Positions 24,082 through 31,943 of a stretch of 33,904 nucleotides of DNA are shown here, in pieces (within the stretch, counting starts at the first letter, position 1; every line of letters starts with the position of its first letter). Source of the DNA: JADJNW01 sp964517175 (GTDB taxonomy: Bacteria; Bacteroidota; Bacteroidia; Chitinophagales; Saprospiraceae); NCBI GenBank assembly GCA_964517175.1, contig CAZFBU010000029.1, positions 1-33,904 of the forward strand, read 5' to 3'. A model generated the notes under the pieces. The model did no database searches, was not told where the DNA came from, and was given only the letters and a program-made list of their open reading frames with translations. The translations under genes and the position numbers were made by a program.

Positions 24082-24139
24082 ACTTTTATAAAGGTGAGAA
24101 GTAATCAGGGTAGTTTGTCGCAGGTATCCTGTGTCTGAT

Positions 24140-24748
24140 TTAAAAAAGCTCCCCCTGAACGCCATCGGGCAACAGCCGGAAAGATCGGCGGTGGTACGGC
24201 GTTGCGCCATGTGCTCTGATCGCTTCGCGGTGGGCTTTGGTCGGATATCCCTTGTTGTTTGTCCAATCATACTGGGGGTGGGCGTCGGCAATTTGCATCA
24301 TGTAGTCGTCGCGGTACGTCTTAGCCAAGATAGAAGCCGCAGCGATGGAGGCATATTTGCTGTCACCTTTGACCACGCACTCGAACGGCAGGTCGCGATA
24401 GGGCTTGAAACGGTTACCATCGATCAGCAACAAGGTGGGCAGCACCTGCAACTGCTCAATGGAGCGGTGCATCGCCAGAAAAGAAGCCTGGAGGATATTG
24501 ATCTCGTCAATTTCGGCGGATGCCACCTGCGCCACCGCCCAGGCAAGCGCCTCGCTTTCGATGATGGCGCGGGCTTCGCGGCGGTGCCCGGCGGATAGCT
24601 TTTTGGAATCCTGGATGAGCGGATTGGAAAAATCTGTCGGCAGGATGACTGCAGCGGCAAAAACCGGTCCGGCGAGGCAGCCACGTCCGGCTTCGTCGCA
24701 GCCGGCTTCAATGGCAGTTTTGTTAAAAAATGGCAATAAGTCTGGCAT
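24140..24748 (-). CDS. rnhB: Ribonuclease HII
   Basis: A 202-residue enzyme that cuts the RNA strand of RNA-DNA hybrids and starts removal of misincorporated ribonucleotides. The catalytic metal-binding acids are Asp18 and Glu19 in GCDEAGRGCLAGP, Asp110 in LLIDGN and Asp129 in VKGDSKYASIAAASILAKTYRD. The length and motif spacing are typical, with a normal C-terminus (HRRSFRLLPDG). The gene is convergent with the MBL hydrolase and divergent from the DUF5686 gene. A perfect -7 box (24787-24794) lies upstream. Confidence 0.97.
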   Translation of the reverse strand: MPDLLPFFNKTAIEAGCDEAGRGCLAGPVFAAAVILPTDFSNPLIQDSKKLSAGHRREARAIIESEALAWAVAQVASAEIDEINILQASFLAMHRSIEQLQVLPTLLLIDGNRFKPYRDLPFECVVKGDSKYASIAAASILAKTYRDDYMMQIADAHPQYDWTNNKGYPTKAHREAIRAHGATPYHRRSFRLLPDGVQGELF

Positions 24749-24786
24749 GGATCATGGTCGCATTACATAAAATAGATGTAGCTTGA

Positions 24787-24819
24787 CAAAGATAAGGAAC
24801 GAGGATTAATCACGGACAA
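24787..24819 (-). promoter_or_regulatory. Promoter of rnhB
   Basis: On the minus strand, TTG (24819-24817) and, after 22 bp, TATCTTTG (24794-24787), an exact TAnnTTTG match. The predicted start site is about 34 nt before the rnhB ATG at 24748. Confidence 0.45.
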
Positions 24820-24915
24820 TTGGATATCAATCATTTTGTGACGAAGGGCGCTTTTTGCGTCCAAATGAAAGAAAACGCGGATAGAAAAATTTTGACCAAC
24901 AAAGAACCTGTGCGC

Positions 24916-27423
24916 ATGAATCGCTTTATTGCAACCCTGATTTTTAGTTGTTTCCTGATGGCAAGCTCGGCGCAGACTTACACCATCAAGGGGCGCGTAC
25001 TGGACGCCGACACCCGGGAAGGCTTGCCTTTCAGCAATGTGTTTTTTCCGGGCACGACTACGGGGGTATCCACCGATGTTGACGGCTATTACGAAATTGC
25101 TACCACCAACCTGCGGGACTCGCTCGCCGCTTCCGCCATCGGCTATATGACCACGATCAAGCCCATTACCCGCGGCTCCTCCGTGCAGGAAATGGACTTC
25201 TACCTGGAATCCGAGGGTGTTAACCTCTCGGAAATTGTCGTCCTGGCAGGCGAAAATCCGGCAAATGCCATTGTGCGCGGCATCATCAAAAACAAGGCAA
25301 ACAATCGTATCGAATCCCTTGACGCATACCAGTACGAGAGCTACGCCAAAGTAGAGCTCGACCTGGAAAACCTCGACCCGGCGCTGGCGGATCGGAAAAT
25401 TTTGCAGCCTTTCGCGTTTATTTTTGAAAATATTGACAGCACTTCCGACGAGAAACCCTTTCTGCCCATTTACCTCAATGAGGTTGTCTCGGATGTTTAC
25501 TACGTGAAAAGCGCCGGCAAGGCAAAAAATATCATCCGCGCCCAACGCACCTCCGGCGTGGATAATCAGACCGCCGTTGAATACATCAAGAAAATTCACG
25601 AGCCGTTCAATATTTACGACAACTGGATTTACGTGCTGGAAAAGCCTTTCGTAAGTCCATTTTCGGATGCGGGTTTGAGTTATTACGAATACTACATCAT
25701 CGACAGCACTCATATTGAAAATCAATGGAGTTACAAATTAAAATTCAAACCCCGGCGACGCCAGGAAACAACCTTCTACGGCGACTTCTGGGTGGCGGAT
25801 ACGACCTTTGCCGTACAGCGCGTCAACATGCGCATGAGCCCCAATGTCAATATCAACCTGGTGCAGCGCATCATCATCTATCAGGAATTTGCCTTGCAAG
25901 ATGACCGCTGGCTGCCGGCTACGCAGAAGATGGTAGTTGATTTTTCCCCCTCCGGCAAGGATGAAAGCAGTGGACTCATTGCCCGGCGTTCGGAAACCCT
26001 CCGCAAGTTTTTGGTCAACCAACAGCAAATTCGCGAAAGCTACGCCGTTTCGGATGAAACCAACGTTTTCCGAAATGACCTGACTAAAGAGGAGACCTAC
26101 TGGCAGGAAGCCCGCCACGCGCCGCTTTCGGAAACCGAATCGGGCATCTACCAAATGATTGATAGTATTAAAAATGTACCGGTTTATAAAACGTACACCC
26201 GGGTTATTGAGATGCTCGTCAACGGTTACTTCATCACCGGTTCCTGGGAGCTTGGACCTTATGCTTCCGTTTATGGTGTGAATCCTATTGAGGGCAATCG
26301 CTTTCGGCTGGGCGCGCGCACGAGTACGAATTTCAGCAAAGACCTGCGCTTTGGCGGCTATCTGGCGTATGGCACGGAAGACCGGGAGTTTAAATACGGC
26401 GGCGATTTCATCTGGATCATGAGCAAATACCCCCGAAAAGTGCTGGGAGGCGCTTACAAAAACGACATCAGCCTGAACAGCGAGAGCAGTGAGGATTTTG
26501 TGGAGAGCGATTTTTTCACCGGTACACTGCGGCGCGACATCCCGATGAAGCTCATTCGCATCGAGGAATCGAAATTATACTACGAACGTTACTGGAAAAA
26601 CGGTTTTTCTAACCGCGTCACGTTGCTCAAACGCTCCATGGATCCCTACGGCGGCATACCGGCGGGTAGTTTTAATTATGCTTACCTGAACGATGTAGAA
26701 CGCCCCTTCGACCAGGATACGACGATCAACACGACCGAGGTTATCTTCAAAACGCGCTTTGCCCTGGACGAAACCTTCCTCGATGGGAATTACGAGCGCG
26801 TAAACATCAGTACGAAGCACCCCATTATCGAATTGCAGTACGCTATGGGCGTGGATGGCTTGCTCGGCGGAGATTACAGCTACCACAAGTTCTCGCTCAG
26901 CTACCGGCACTATTTGTATCTGAATCCGATCGGTTGGCTGTCGTATCGCTTCAAAGCCGGAAAAGTGTTTGGCAAAGTGCCGTTCCTGCTGATGGAGGTG
27001 CACCCGGGCAACGAAGGCGTTTTTATGTCGCGTGGCATTTTCAATACGATGAACCGCTACGAATTCGCCAGCGATACCTACGCGAGCCTGATTCTGGAGC
27101 ACCACTTCGATGGCTTCTTCCTGAACCGAATTCCGCTGTTGCGCAAACTAAACCTGCGCGAAGTGGCAACTTTCAAGGCAGTGATCGGCAGCACAACGGA
27201 TGAGAACCTGGCGGCCAACCAGCAAAATGTTTATAACCCGACTATCGAAAATGATTACAACGGCTTTCGCGCACCCTCGCGTATGCCTTACATGGAGGCA
27301 GGCATCGGTGTGGAAAATATTTTGAAAATCATCCGAATAGATGCCCTTTGGCGGTTGAATTATCTGGACAATCCGCAGGCGGGCAAGTTCTTCGTGGTAG
27401 GTGGTTTTTATTTCTTCTTTTAA
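24916..27423 (+). CDS. DUF5686 outer-membrane protein with carboxypeptidase-regulatory-like domain
   Basis: An 835-residue exported protein. The signal peptide MNRFIATLIFSCFLMASSA-Q sets the start at 24916; an open in-frame extension from 24820 is unlikely. Residues about 20-105 are a carboxypeptidase-D-regulatory-like (CarbopepD_reg_2) beta-sandwich (YTIKGRVLDADTREGLPFSNV, TDVDGYYEI). It is the same domain that opens many SusC/TonB receptors, but there is no plug domain here. The remainder matches the DUF5686 family of Bacteroidota: LSEIVVLAGENPANAIVRGIIKNK, then a long beta-strand-rich barrel-like C-terminus ending in ...GGFYFFF. It is probably an outer-membrane beta-barrel of unknown role. 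Its stop is only 8 bp from that of the convergent lgt gene. Confidence 0.85.
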   Translation: MNRFIATLIFSCFLMASSAQTYTIKGRVLDADTREGLPFSNVFFPGTTTGVSTDVDGYYEIATTNLRDSLAASAIGYMTTIKPITRGSSVQEMDFYLESEGVNLSEIVVLAGENPANAIVRGIIKNKANNRIESLDAYQYESYAKVELDLENLDPALADRKILQPFAFIFENIDSTSDEKPFLPIYLNEVVSDVYYVKSAGKAKNIIRAQRTSGVDNQTAVEYIKKIHEPFNIYDNWIYVLEKPFVSPFSDAGLSYYEYYIIDSTHIENQWSYKLKFKPRRRQETTFYGDFWVADTTFAVQRVNMRMSPNVNINLVQRIIIYQEFALQDDRWLPATQKMVVDFSPSGKDESSGLIARRSETLRKFLVNQQQIRESYAVSDETNVFRNDLTKEETYWQEARHAPLSETESGIYQMIDSIKNVPVYKTYTRVIEMLVNGYFITGSWELGPYASVYGVNPIEGNRFRLGARTSTNFSKDLRFGGYLAYGTEDREFKYGGDFIWIMSKYPRKVLGGAYKNDISLNSESSEDFVESDFFTGTLRRDIPMKLIRIEESKLYYERYWKNGFSNRVTLLKRSMDPYGGIPAGSFNYAYLNDVERPFDQDTTINTTEVIFKTRFALDETFLDGNYERVNISTKHPIIELQYAMGVDGLLGGDYSYHKFSLSYRHYLYLNPIGWLSYRFKAGKVFGKVPFLLMEVHPGNEGVFMSRGIFNTMNRYEFASDTYASLILEHHFDGFFLNRIPLLRKLNLREVATFKAVIGSTTDENLAANQQNVYNPTIENDYNGFRAPSRMPYMEAGIGVENILKIIRIDALWRLNYLDNPQAGKFFVVGGFYFFF

Positions 27424-27431
27424 AACACTAC

Positions 27432-28622
27432 TTACTGCAACTGCCTACTATTTCTATGTTTTCGCCAAAGCCAGATGCACCCAATCAAGCCCGCCAGAAA
27501 CATCCCAACGGAGATGAGCTCAGCTTGCGTGTATTCGATGCCGAAGTTGGAATATTGGACGTTGACGCGGATTTTTTCGATGAAGAAGCGTTCGATTCCA
27601 TTAAAAATCAAATAGATGAAAAACAACATCCCCGGCATAACCTGCAACGGCTTGCGCAAGAGCCACAAGATACTGCCGATGGCAAATGACATAAACGTTT
27701 CGTACAGTGGCGTCGGATAAACCGGTTCGGAGAGCTTCATACAGTAGTCCCAGGTGCAGCCCTCAATCGGTACGCTGGGCACCGGCTCGGTGCGCATGGT
27801 ATTGAGCACGTGATGCGGATAATCAAACGCCCACAGCCAATCCGGCAGAAACCACCACGCAGGCTGCGCCGCCGCTACAATACCCCAGTCGCCATCGCCG
27901 GAAAAATGGCAGCCCAGCCGACCGATTCCGTAGCCGATGATGAGCGCTGGCGCAACGGCATCCATGACGTGTATCGGGTTTATATTTTTTTGTTTTAAGT
28001 AAAAAAAAACGCTTAGGAAGCCCACGATCAGCCCGCCGTAAATTGCCAAACCACCGCCGGAGAGTAATGTTTGCAATGGGTTTTCAAAAAATTCCGGCAG
28101 ATGTTCCAGCACATCAAACAGCTTGGCGCCAATCACCCCGGAAACAGCAGCAATAATAGTGATATCACCAATGCGATGATGTGGATAAACGTCCCGGATA
28201 TATACCTTGACTTGCTTGTTCTGGCGTCGGTAAGATTCCCAGAAGCGAGCGCCTGCGAAAAGCAATGCTCCCAAAATACCGCCGACCCAACTACCTTTTC
28301 CGGAGAGTATCACCGCCACCGCGTCTTCCTGAAATGCCGTAAAATTAGTGGCGATGTACAGCAGCTTGAAACCTGCGATAAACCCAAAAACGGCATTTGA
28401 AGTCAAATCCCAGACCGAAGCGGGCTTGTTTTCCTCCACCTTGATTTTATCCGGCGTAAAAAGTCCGTCTTTTGCCTTGCGTTTTAATTCGATATAGAGC
28501 AGATACGCACTGCCGAGAATGGCAAGGACGAGAAAAAGCCCGAATGTTTTGAAAACGGAAGTCCAGTTATCTGGCTGCGTCCCAAATATTGCATGAAAAA
28601 AGTATGACAAGTCGGGGTACAT
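27432..28622 (-). CDS. lgt: Prolipoprotein diacylglyceryl transferase family protein, divergent
   Basis: A 396-residue polytopic inner-membrane protein related to Lgt, which transfers diacylglycerol to the lipobox cysteine of prolipoproteins. The signature appears as GIGRLGCHFSGDGDWG (Arg235), the C-terminal FNGIERFFIEKIRVN holds the other conserved Arg/Glu, and the HGG motif reads AIYGGLI with Tyr195 in place of the histidine. It is longer than E. coli Lgt (291 residues), with an extra N-terminal part and an inserted loop (DWLWAFDYPHHVLN). I chose the ATG at 28622 (MYPDLSYFF) over 28649 because the conserved core begins there and a promoter overlaps the longer start. Two lipoproteins in this window would be substrates of such an enzyme. 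Catalytic competence is uncertain. Confidence 0.85.
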   Translation of the reverse strand: MYPDLSYFFHAIFGTQPDNWTSVFKTFGLFLVLAILGSAYLLYIELKRKAKDGLFTPDKIKVEENKPASVWDLTSNAVFGFIAGFKLLYIATNFTAFQEDAVAVILSGKGSWVGGILGALLFAGARFWESYRRQNKQVKVYIRDVYPHHRIGDITIIAAVSGVIGAKLFDVLEHLPEFFENPLQTLLSGGGLAIYGGLIVGFLSVFFYLKQKNINPIHVMDAVAPALIIGYGIGRLGCHFSGDGDWGIVAAAQPAWWFLPDWLWAFDYPHHVLNTMRTEPVPSVPIEGCTWDYCMKLSEPVYPTPLYETFMSFAIGSILWLLRKPLQVMPGMLFFIYLIFNGIERFFIEKIRVNVQYSNFGIEYTQAELISVGMFLAGLIGCIWLWRKHRNSRQLQ

Positions 28623-28646
28623 AATTCGGTCTCGATTTTCGGAATG

Positions 28647-28676
28647 CAAAATACTGCGCTGTACAAAAATAGCAAA
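28647..28676 (-). promoter_or_regulatory. Candidate lgt promoter
   Basis: On the minus strand, TTTG (28676-28673), 19 bp, then TATTTTG (28653-28647). An alternative perfect -7 box TATTTTTG occupies 28671-28664 but lacks a good -33 partner. Either would place transcription within about 40 nt of the start at 28622. Confidence 0.35.
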
Positions 28677-28789
28677 GAATACTCGACTTGCGCGCGAATA
28701 AACCGAATAATAATAAATTGCCAGTGTTCCCTGCTTTTATGTTTTTAGATAAACAGGCCTACATTTTGAGGCTTCTGGTGTATCGTTAA

Positions 28790-28820
28790 TTGAGTTTTGA
28801 GGGGGAAATCCGTACCTTTG
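28790..28820 (+). promoter_or_regulatory. Promoter of the mntA-hepT operon
   Basis: TTG at 28790-28792, a 20-bp spacer, and TACCTTTG at 28813-28820, an exact Bacteroidota -7 box. The ATG of mntA is at 28828, only 7 bp after the box. Transcription would begin within a few bases of the start codon, giving a leaderless or nearly leaderless mRNA. Confidence 0.6.
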
Positions 28821-28827
28821 TAATCGA

Positions 28828-29226
28828 ATGGAACGAGAAAAGATCATAGCATTTTTGCAAGCCAATATTCCGAATGTGCGCGCCGGCTATGTATTCGGTA
28901 GCCGCGCCGATGGCACGGTGCACGGGGAAAGCGATTGGGACATTGCTTTTCTGCCGGATAGCGCGCCGATGGATACGCTTGAGCGTTGGAAATTGGCACA
29001 AGCCCTGGCCGCTGAGCTAAATGCCGACGTAGATTTAATCGATCTGCAGGCAGCATCTACGGTGCTACGGTTTCAAATCATAACAACCGGAGAGCGGCTG
29101 TTTTGCACCGATCATTTTTTCTGTGAGAATTTCGAGATCATGGTTTATTCCAGCTATCAATATTTGCAGGAAGAGCGCAAAGAAATTCTGGAAGCCATTA
29201 AAAAACGCGGTTCGGTTTATGGATGA
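28828..29226 (+). CDS. mntA: MntA-type minimal nucleotidyltransferase antitoxin
   Basis: A 132-residue nucleotidyltransferase of the minimal MNT family. The active site is an exact GSx10DxD motif: Gly24-Ser25, then Asp36 and Asp38 (FGSRADGTVHGESDWDI), with a third acid near Asp69 in NADVDLIDL. In type VII toxin-antitoxin systems MntA adenylylates the HEPN toxin HepT and silences it. Its stop overlaps the start of the HEPN gene by 8 nt, the usual antitoxin-first arrangement. A strong promoter match ends 7 bp upstream. The family call is firm; antitoxin action is established for characterised relatives and inferred here. Confidence 0.9.
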   Translation: MEREKIIAFLQANIPNVRAGYVFGSRADGTVHGESDWDIAFLPDSAPMDTLERWKLAQALAAELNADVDLIDLQAASTVLRFQIITTGERLFCTDHFFCENFEIMVYSSYQYLQEERKEILEAIKKRGSVYG

Positions 29227-29629
29227 CGTGATCGTTAACAAAATAGAAAGCATCGAACGCTGCCTGTGGAGGGTCGAAGAGGAGTATCGCGGGCATGAAG
29301 AGGAGCTGGAAACCAATTTCACCAGGCAGGATTCCATCGTGCTGAACTTGCAGCGGGCTTGCGAGCAAACCATTGATCTTGGCAACCATCTGGTAAAAAC
29401 GCGAAATTTAGGCGTTCCGCAGACCAGTCGCGACAGCTTCGAGCTACTGCAACGTGCAGGCATTATCGACCAGACACTGGCAGCGTCGCTGAAAAGTATG
29501 GTTGGTTTCCGAAATATTGCCATCCATGAATACAAGTCGCTGGACTTAAAAATCGTTAGAAGCATCATTGAAAACCATTTGAAGGATTTTCGGGCTTTCG
29601 CCAAAATAGCCCTGAAGCAAGCAAGTTAA
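29219..29629 (+). CDS. hepT: HepT-like HEPN-domain ribonuclease toxin
   Basis: A 136-residue all-helical HEPN protein (DUF86/HepT family). The catalytic motif RNIAIHEY near residues 100-107 is the canonical Rx4HxY. Arg and His form the RNase site, and the Tyr is the residue adenylylated by MntA in the Shewanella pair. The Asp-rich N-terminus (MDDVIVNKIESIERCL) is also family-like. The ATG at 29219 overlaps the end of mntA by 8 nt, so translation is coupled; an in-frame extension into mntA from 29123 is not needed. The stop is 6 bp before the next gene at 29636, which therefore probably shares the transcript. Confidence 0.92.
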   Translation: MDDVIVNKIESIERCLWRVEEEYRGHEEELETNFTRQDSIVLNLQRACEQTIDLGNHLVKTRNLGVPQTSRDSFELLQRAGIIDQTLAASLKSMVGFRNIAIHEYKSLDLKIVRSIIENHLKDFRAFAKIALKQAS

Positions 29630-29635
29630 AAATCT

Positions 29636-31057
29636 ATGGCACGCCAACAATTAGAAACCGACCAAAAGGCATTAGAAATCAATCTGGACGACCGCATCTA
29701 CGGCACGTTCGCGGAGATCGGCGCCGGGCAGGAAGTCGCGCGCTACTTTTTTCAGGTAGGCGGCGCAGCGGGCACCATCGCGAAAACCATGTCGGCTTAC
29801 GACAAGGTTTATTCCGATCAGATTTACGGCGTAGAGCCCAGCGGGCGCTACGTTTGCGAATCGCGCCTTTACAGAATGCTCGATCACGAGTACGACCTCA
29901 TGGGCGACCGCCTGCGCATGGAGCGTCCGGATACCAATTTTTTCGTTTTCGCCGACACTATTGCCGCCGTCAACTACTCCCGTACCGTGCAGGGCGACGG
30001 CTGGCTGGGGCTGCGCTTTCAGCTCAACCCCGGCAGCGAACCGAACGACCTCGTGCTGCACGTGCGCATGCTCGATAACGACAATCGACTGCAGCAGCAA
30101 GCCATTGGCATTCTCGGGGTAAACCTGGTGTATGCCTGTTTTCGTTACAATGACCAGCCGGAAATTATGCTGCAATCGCTCATGGACAGTCTGCACGGCC
30201 GGGTAAAGATCGATATGATCCGGCTCACGGGACCCGATTTTGAACATTTGGACAACCGCCTGCTGAGCCTGCTTTCGGTGAAAAATGGCTTGACCGATGT
30301 GGCAATGTTTGGTGCAGACGGGCGTCCGGTGCACGCTTCGGAGTTTTTGTACCGCCGGCACGTGATGATCGTGCGGGGTAGTTTCCGACCGCCAACTTTA
30401 GTCAATTTGGACATGATCCGCACCAGTTATCAACACTTTCGCGAACATAAAGACGTCGATCCGGGCAAAAGCTTCCTGCTGACGGAAATAACGCTCGACA
30501 ACCTCAGCGCCGAGGGCGAGCTCGACGAACAAGACTTCCTCGACCGCGCAGATTTGCTCAATGCGCTCGGACAAACGGTGGTCGTTTCCAATTGCACCAA
30601 ATATCAGCAACTAGCAGCTTATCTCGCTGATTTCAAAGTGCAGCAACTCGGCATCGTCATTGGCGTACGGGAACTGCTGGACCTGGTGCATGCGCTTTAT
30701 TACGATAATCTCGACGGGCGGCTGCTGGCAGCCTTTGGCGAGTTGTTCACCCGCAACGTGCGCATGTACGTCTATCCTGCCATGCAGGAAGGCAGCGACG
30801 AATTAATGAAAACAGAAAACCTGCCCATCCCCGAGGGTGTTAAATTCTTATACCGGCATCTGGTGGACAACCAGCAGATTATGGATGTCGAAGGTTTTAA
30901 TCCGGACATTCTGCACATTTTCTCGAAGGAAGTGCTGGATAGGATCAAGCAGGGCGAATCCGGCTGGGAAAATATGGTACCGCCGAAGGTGTCGGGTCTG
31001 ATTAAGGAAAAATGTCTGTTTGGCTACCCCGCTGAACAGATTGAATTCGATTATTAA
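29636..31057 (+). CDS. Conserved cytoplasmic protein of unknown function
   Basis: A 473-residue soluble protein without signal peptide or membrane segments. The opening block (DDRIYGTFAEIGAGQEVARY, then FFQVGGAAGTIAKTMSAYDK) belongs to a strongly conserved family I recognise from Bacteroidota and some cyanobacteria. It is commonly labelled TonB-dependent receptor or nicotinate-nucleotide adenylyltransferase. The receptor label cannot be right: no barrel, plug or export signal is visible. A segment GSFRPPTLVNLDM loosely recalls the GxFxPP of NadD but lacks its HxGH, so I do not assign that activity. It starts 6 bp after hepT and ends 16 bp before an M15 peptidase gene. The function is unknown. 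Confidence 0.85.
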   Translation: MARQQLETDQKALEINLDDRIYGTFAEIGAGQEVARYFFQVGGAAGTIAKTMSAYDKVYSDQIYGVEPSGRYVCESRLYRMLDHEYDLMGDRLRMERPDTNFFVFADTIAAVNYSRTVQGDGWLGLRFQLNPGSEPNDLVLHVRMLDNDNRLQQQAIGILGVNLVYACFRYNDQPEIMLQSLMDSLHGRVKIDMIRLTGPDFEHLDNRLLSLLSVKNGLTDVAMFGADGRPVHASEFLYRRHVMIVRGSFRPPTLVNLDMIRTSYQHFREHKDVDPGKSFLLTEITLDNLSAEGELDEQDFLDRADLLNALGQTVVVSNCTKYQQLAAYLADFKVQQLGIVIGVRELLDLVHALYYDNLDGRLLAAFGELFTRNVRMYVYPAMQEGSDELMKTENLPIPEGVKFLYRHLVDNQQIMDVEGFNPDILHIFSKEVLDRIKQGESGWENMVPPKVSGLIKEKCLFGYPAEQIEFDY

Positions 31058-31073
31058 ACCGGAACACAACAAT

Positions 31074-31916
31074 ATGCAAAGATTACTTTTTTCATTTTTG
31101 GTCGTGTTTTTTGCCTGCAATGCATCCAATTCCAATCAGAACAACACCGACGCCGGTAACGAAAAAGCCGAAGCGGTGGAATTGACCGAAGAAATGACAT
31201 CCGAATCGACCGAATCGAATCGAGGCATGAGCCTGAGTGAAGATTTCACCATTGAATACTTAATGGGTAAATTCGATCCGGCGGAACATCCCGACTTTAC
31301 GAAAATAGAACCTCAATATCGCGACGAACAGGAGCGCTACCTGCGCAAGGATGCGTACAATGCCTTCAAGCAAATGTACGAGGCAGCGCTGGCGGATGGC
31401 GTGACATTGCAGATTATTTCCGCAACACGCAACTTCGATGCGCAAAAAGGCATCTGGGAAGCCAAGTGGACCGGTCAGCGACGCACCACCGGCGTGAAAG
31501 GCGACATTACCAAAGTATTGCCGGATGCAAAAGATCGCGCGCTCAAAATCCTGGAATACAGCTCTATGCCCGGCTCTTCGCGCCACCACTGGGGCACGGA
31601 TATTGATTTGAATAACCTGAACAACGAATATTTCGACGCCGGCGCGGGCAGGAAAATCTACGATTGGCTGCGTGCACATGCCGATGAGTATGGCTTTTGC
31701 CAACCTTATTCCAAGAAAGGACCGGAACGCCCCGATGGCTACAACGAAGAACGCTGGCACTGGTCGTACATGCCGGTTGCCAGGCAGTTGACGGAGCTGG
31801 CACGCGAAAAACTACGCGACGACATGATCGTCGGTGGCTTCCAGGGCAGCGAAGCCGCACTGCGCATCGGCATTGTGGAGAAATATGTGCTGGGAATTAA
31901 TCCCGAATGTTTGTAA
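31074..31916 (+). CDS. M15 family D-alanyl-D-alanine carboxypeptidase-like lipoprotein
   Basis: A 280-residue zinc peptidase with a short lipoprotein signal (MQRLLFSFLVVFFAC, Cys15) and a low-complexity Asn/Glu/Ser linker to about residue 60. The VanY/M15B motif SxHxxGxxxD is at 169-178 (zinc ligands His171 and Asp178). Glu226 and the third ligand His229 are in EERWHWSY. ISATRNFDAQKGIWEAKW is the substrate-binding R-x-F/Y-xxQ region. It probably trims peptidoglycan stem peptides in the periplasm. The start at 31074 is preferred over 31020 because it yields the lipoprotein signal and avoids overlap with the preceding gene. Confidence 0.9.
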   Translation: MQRLLFSFLVVFFACNASNSNQNNTDAGNEKAEAVELTEEMTSESTESNRGMSLSEDFTIEYLMGKFDPAEHPDFTKIEPQYRDEQERYLRKDAYNAFKQMYEAALADGVTLQIISATRNFDAQKGIWEAKWTGQRRTTGVKGDITKVLPDAKDRALKILEYSSMPGSSRHHWGTDIDLNNLNNEYFDAGAGRKIYDWLRAHADEYGFCQPYSKKGPERPDGYNEERWHWSYMPVARQLTELAREKLRDDMIVGGFQGSEAALRIGIVEKYVLGINPECL

Positions 31917-31943
31917 ATTGGGATTTTTCCAAAAACCAATCAC

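Noticed and set aside
29636..31057. Calling the product a TonB-dependent receptor or NadD
   Set aside because: There is no signal peptide, plug or barrel, and the NadD HxGH motif is absent.
31917..31943. Small hairpin ATTGG...CCAAT between the M15 and FG-GAP genes
   Set aside because: The stem is five base pairs and AT-rich. It is too weak to call a terminator.
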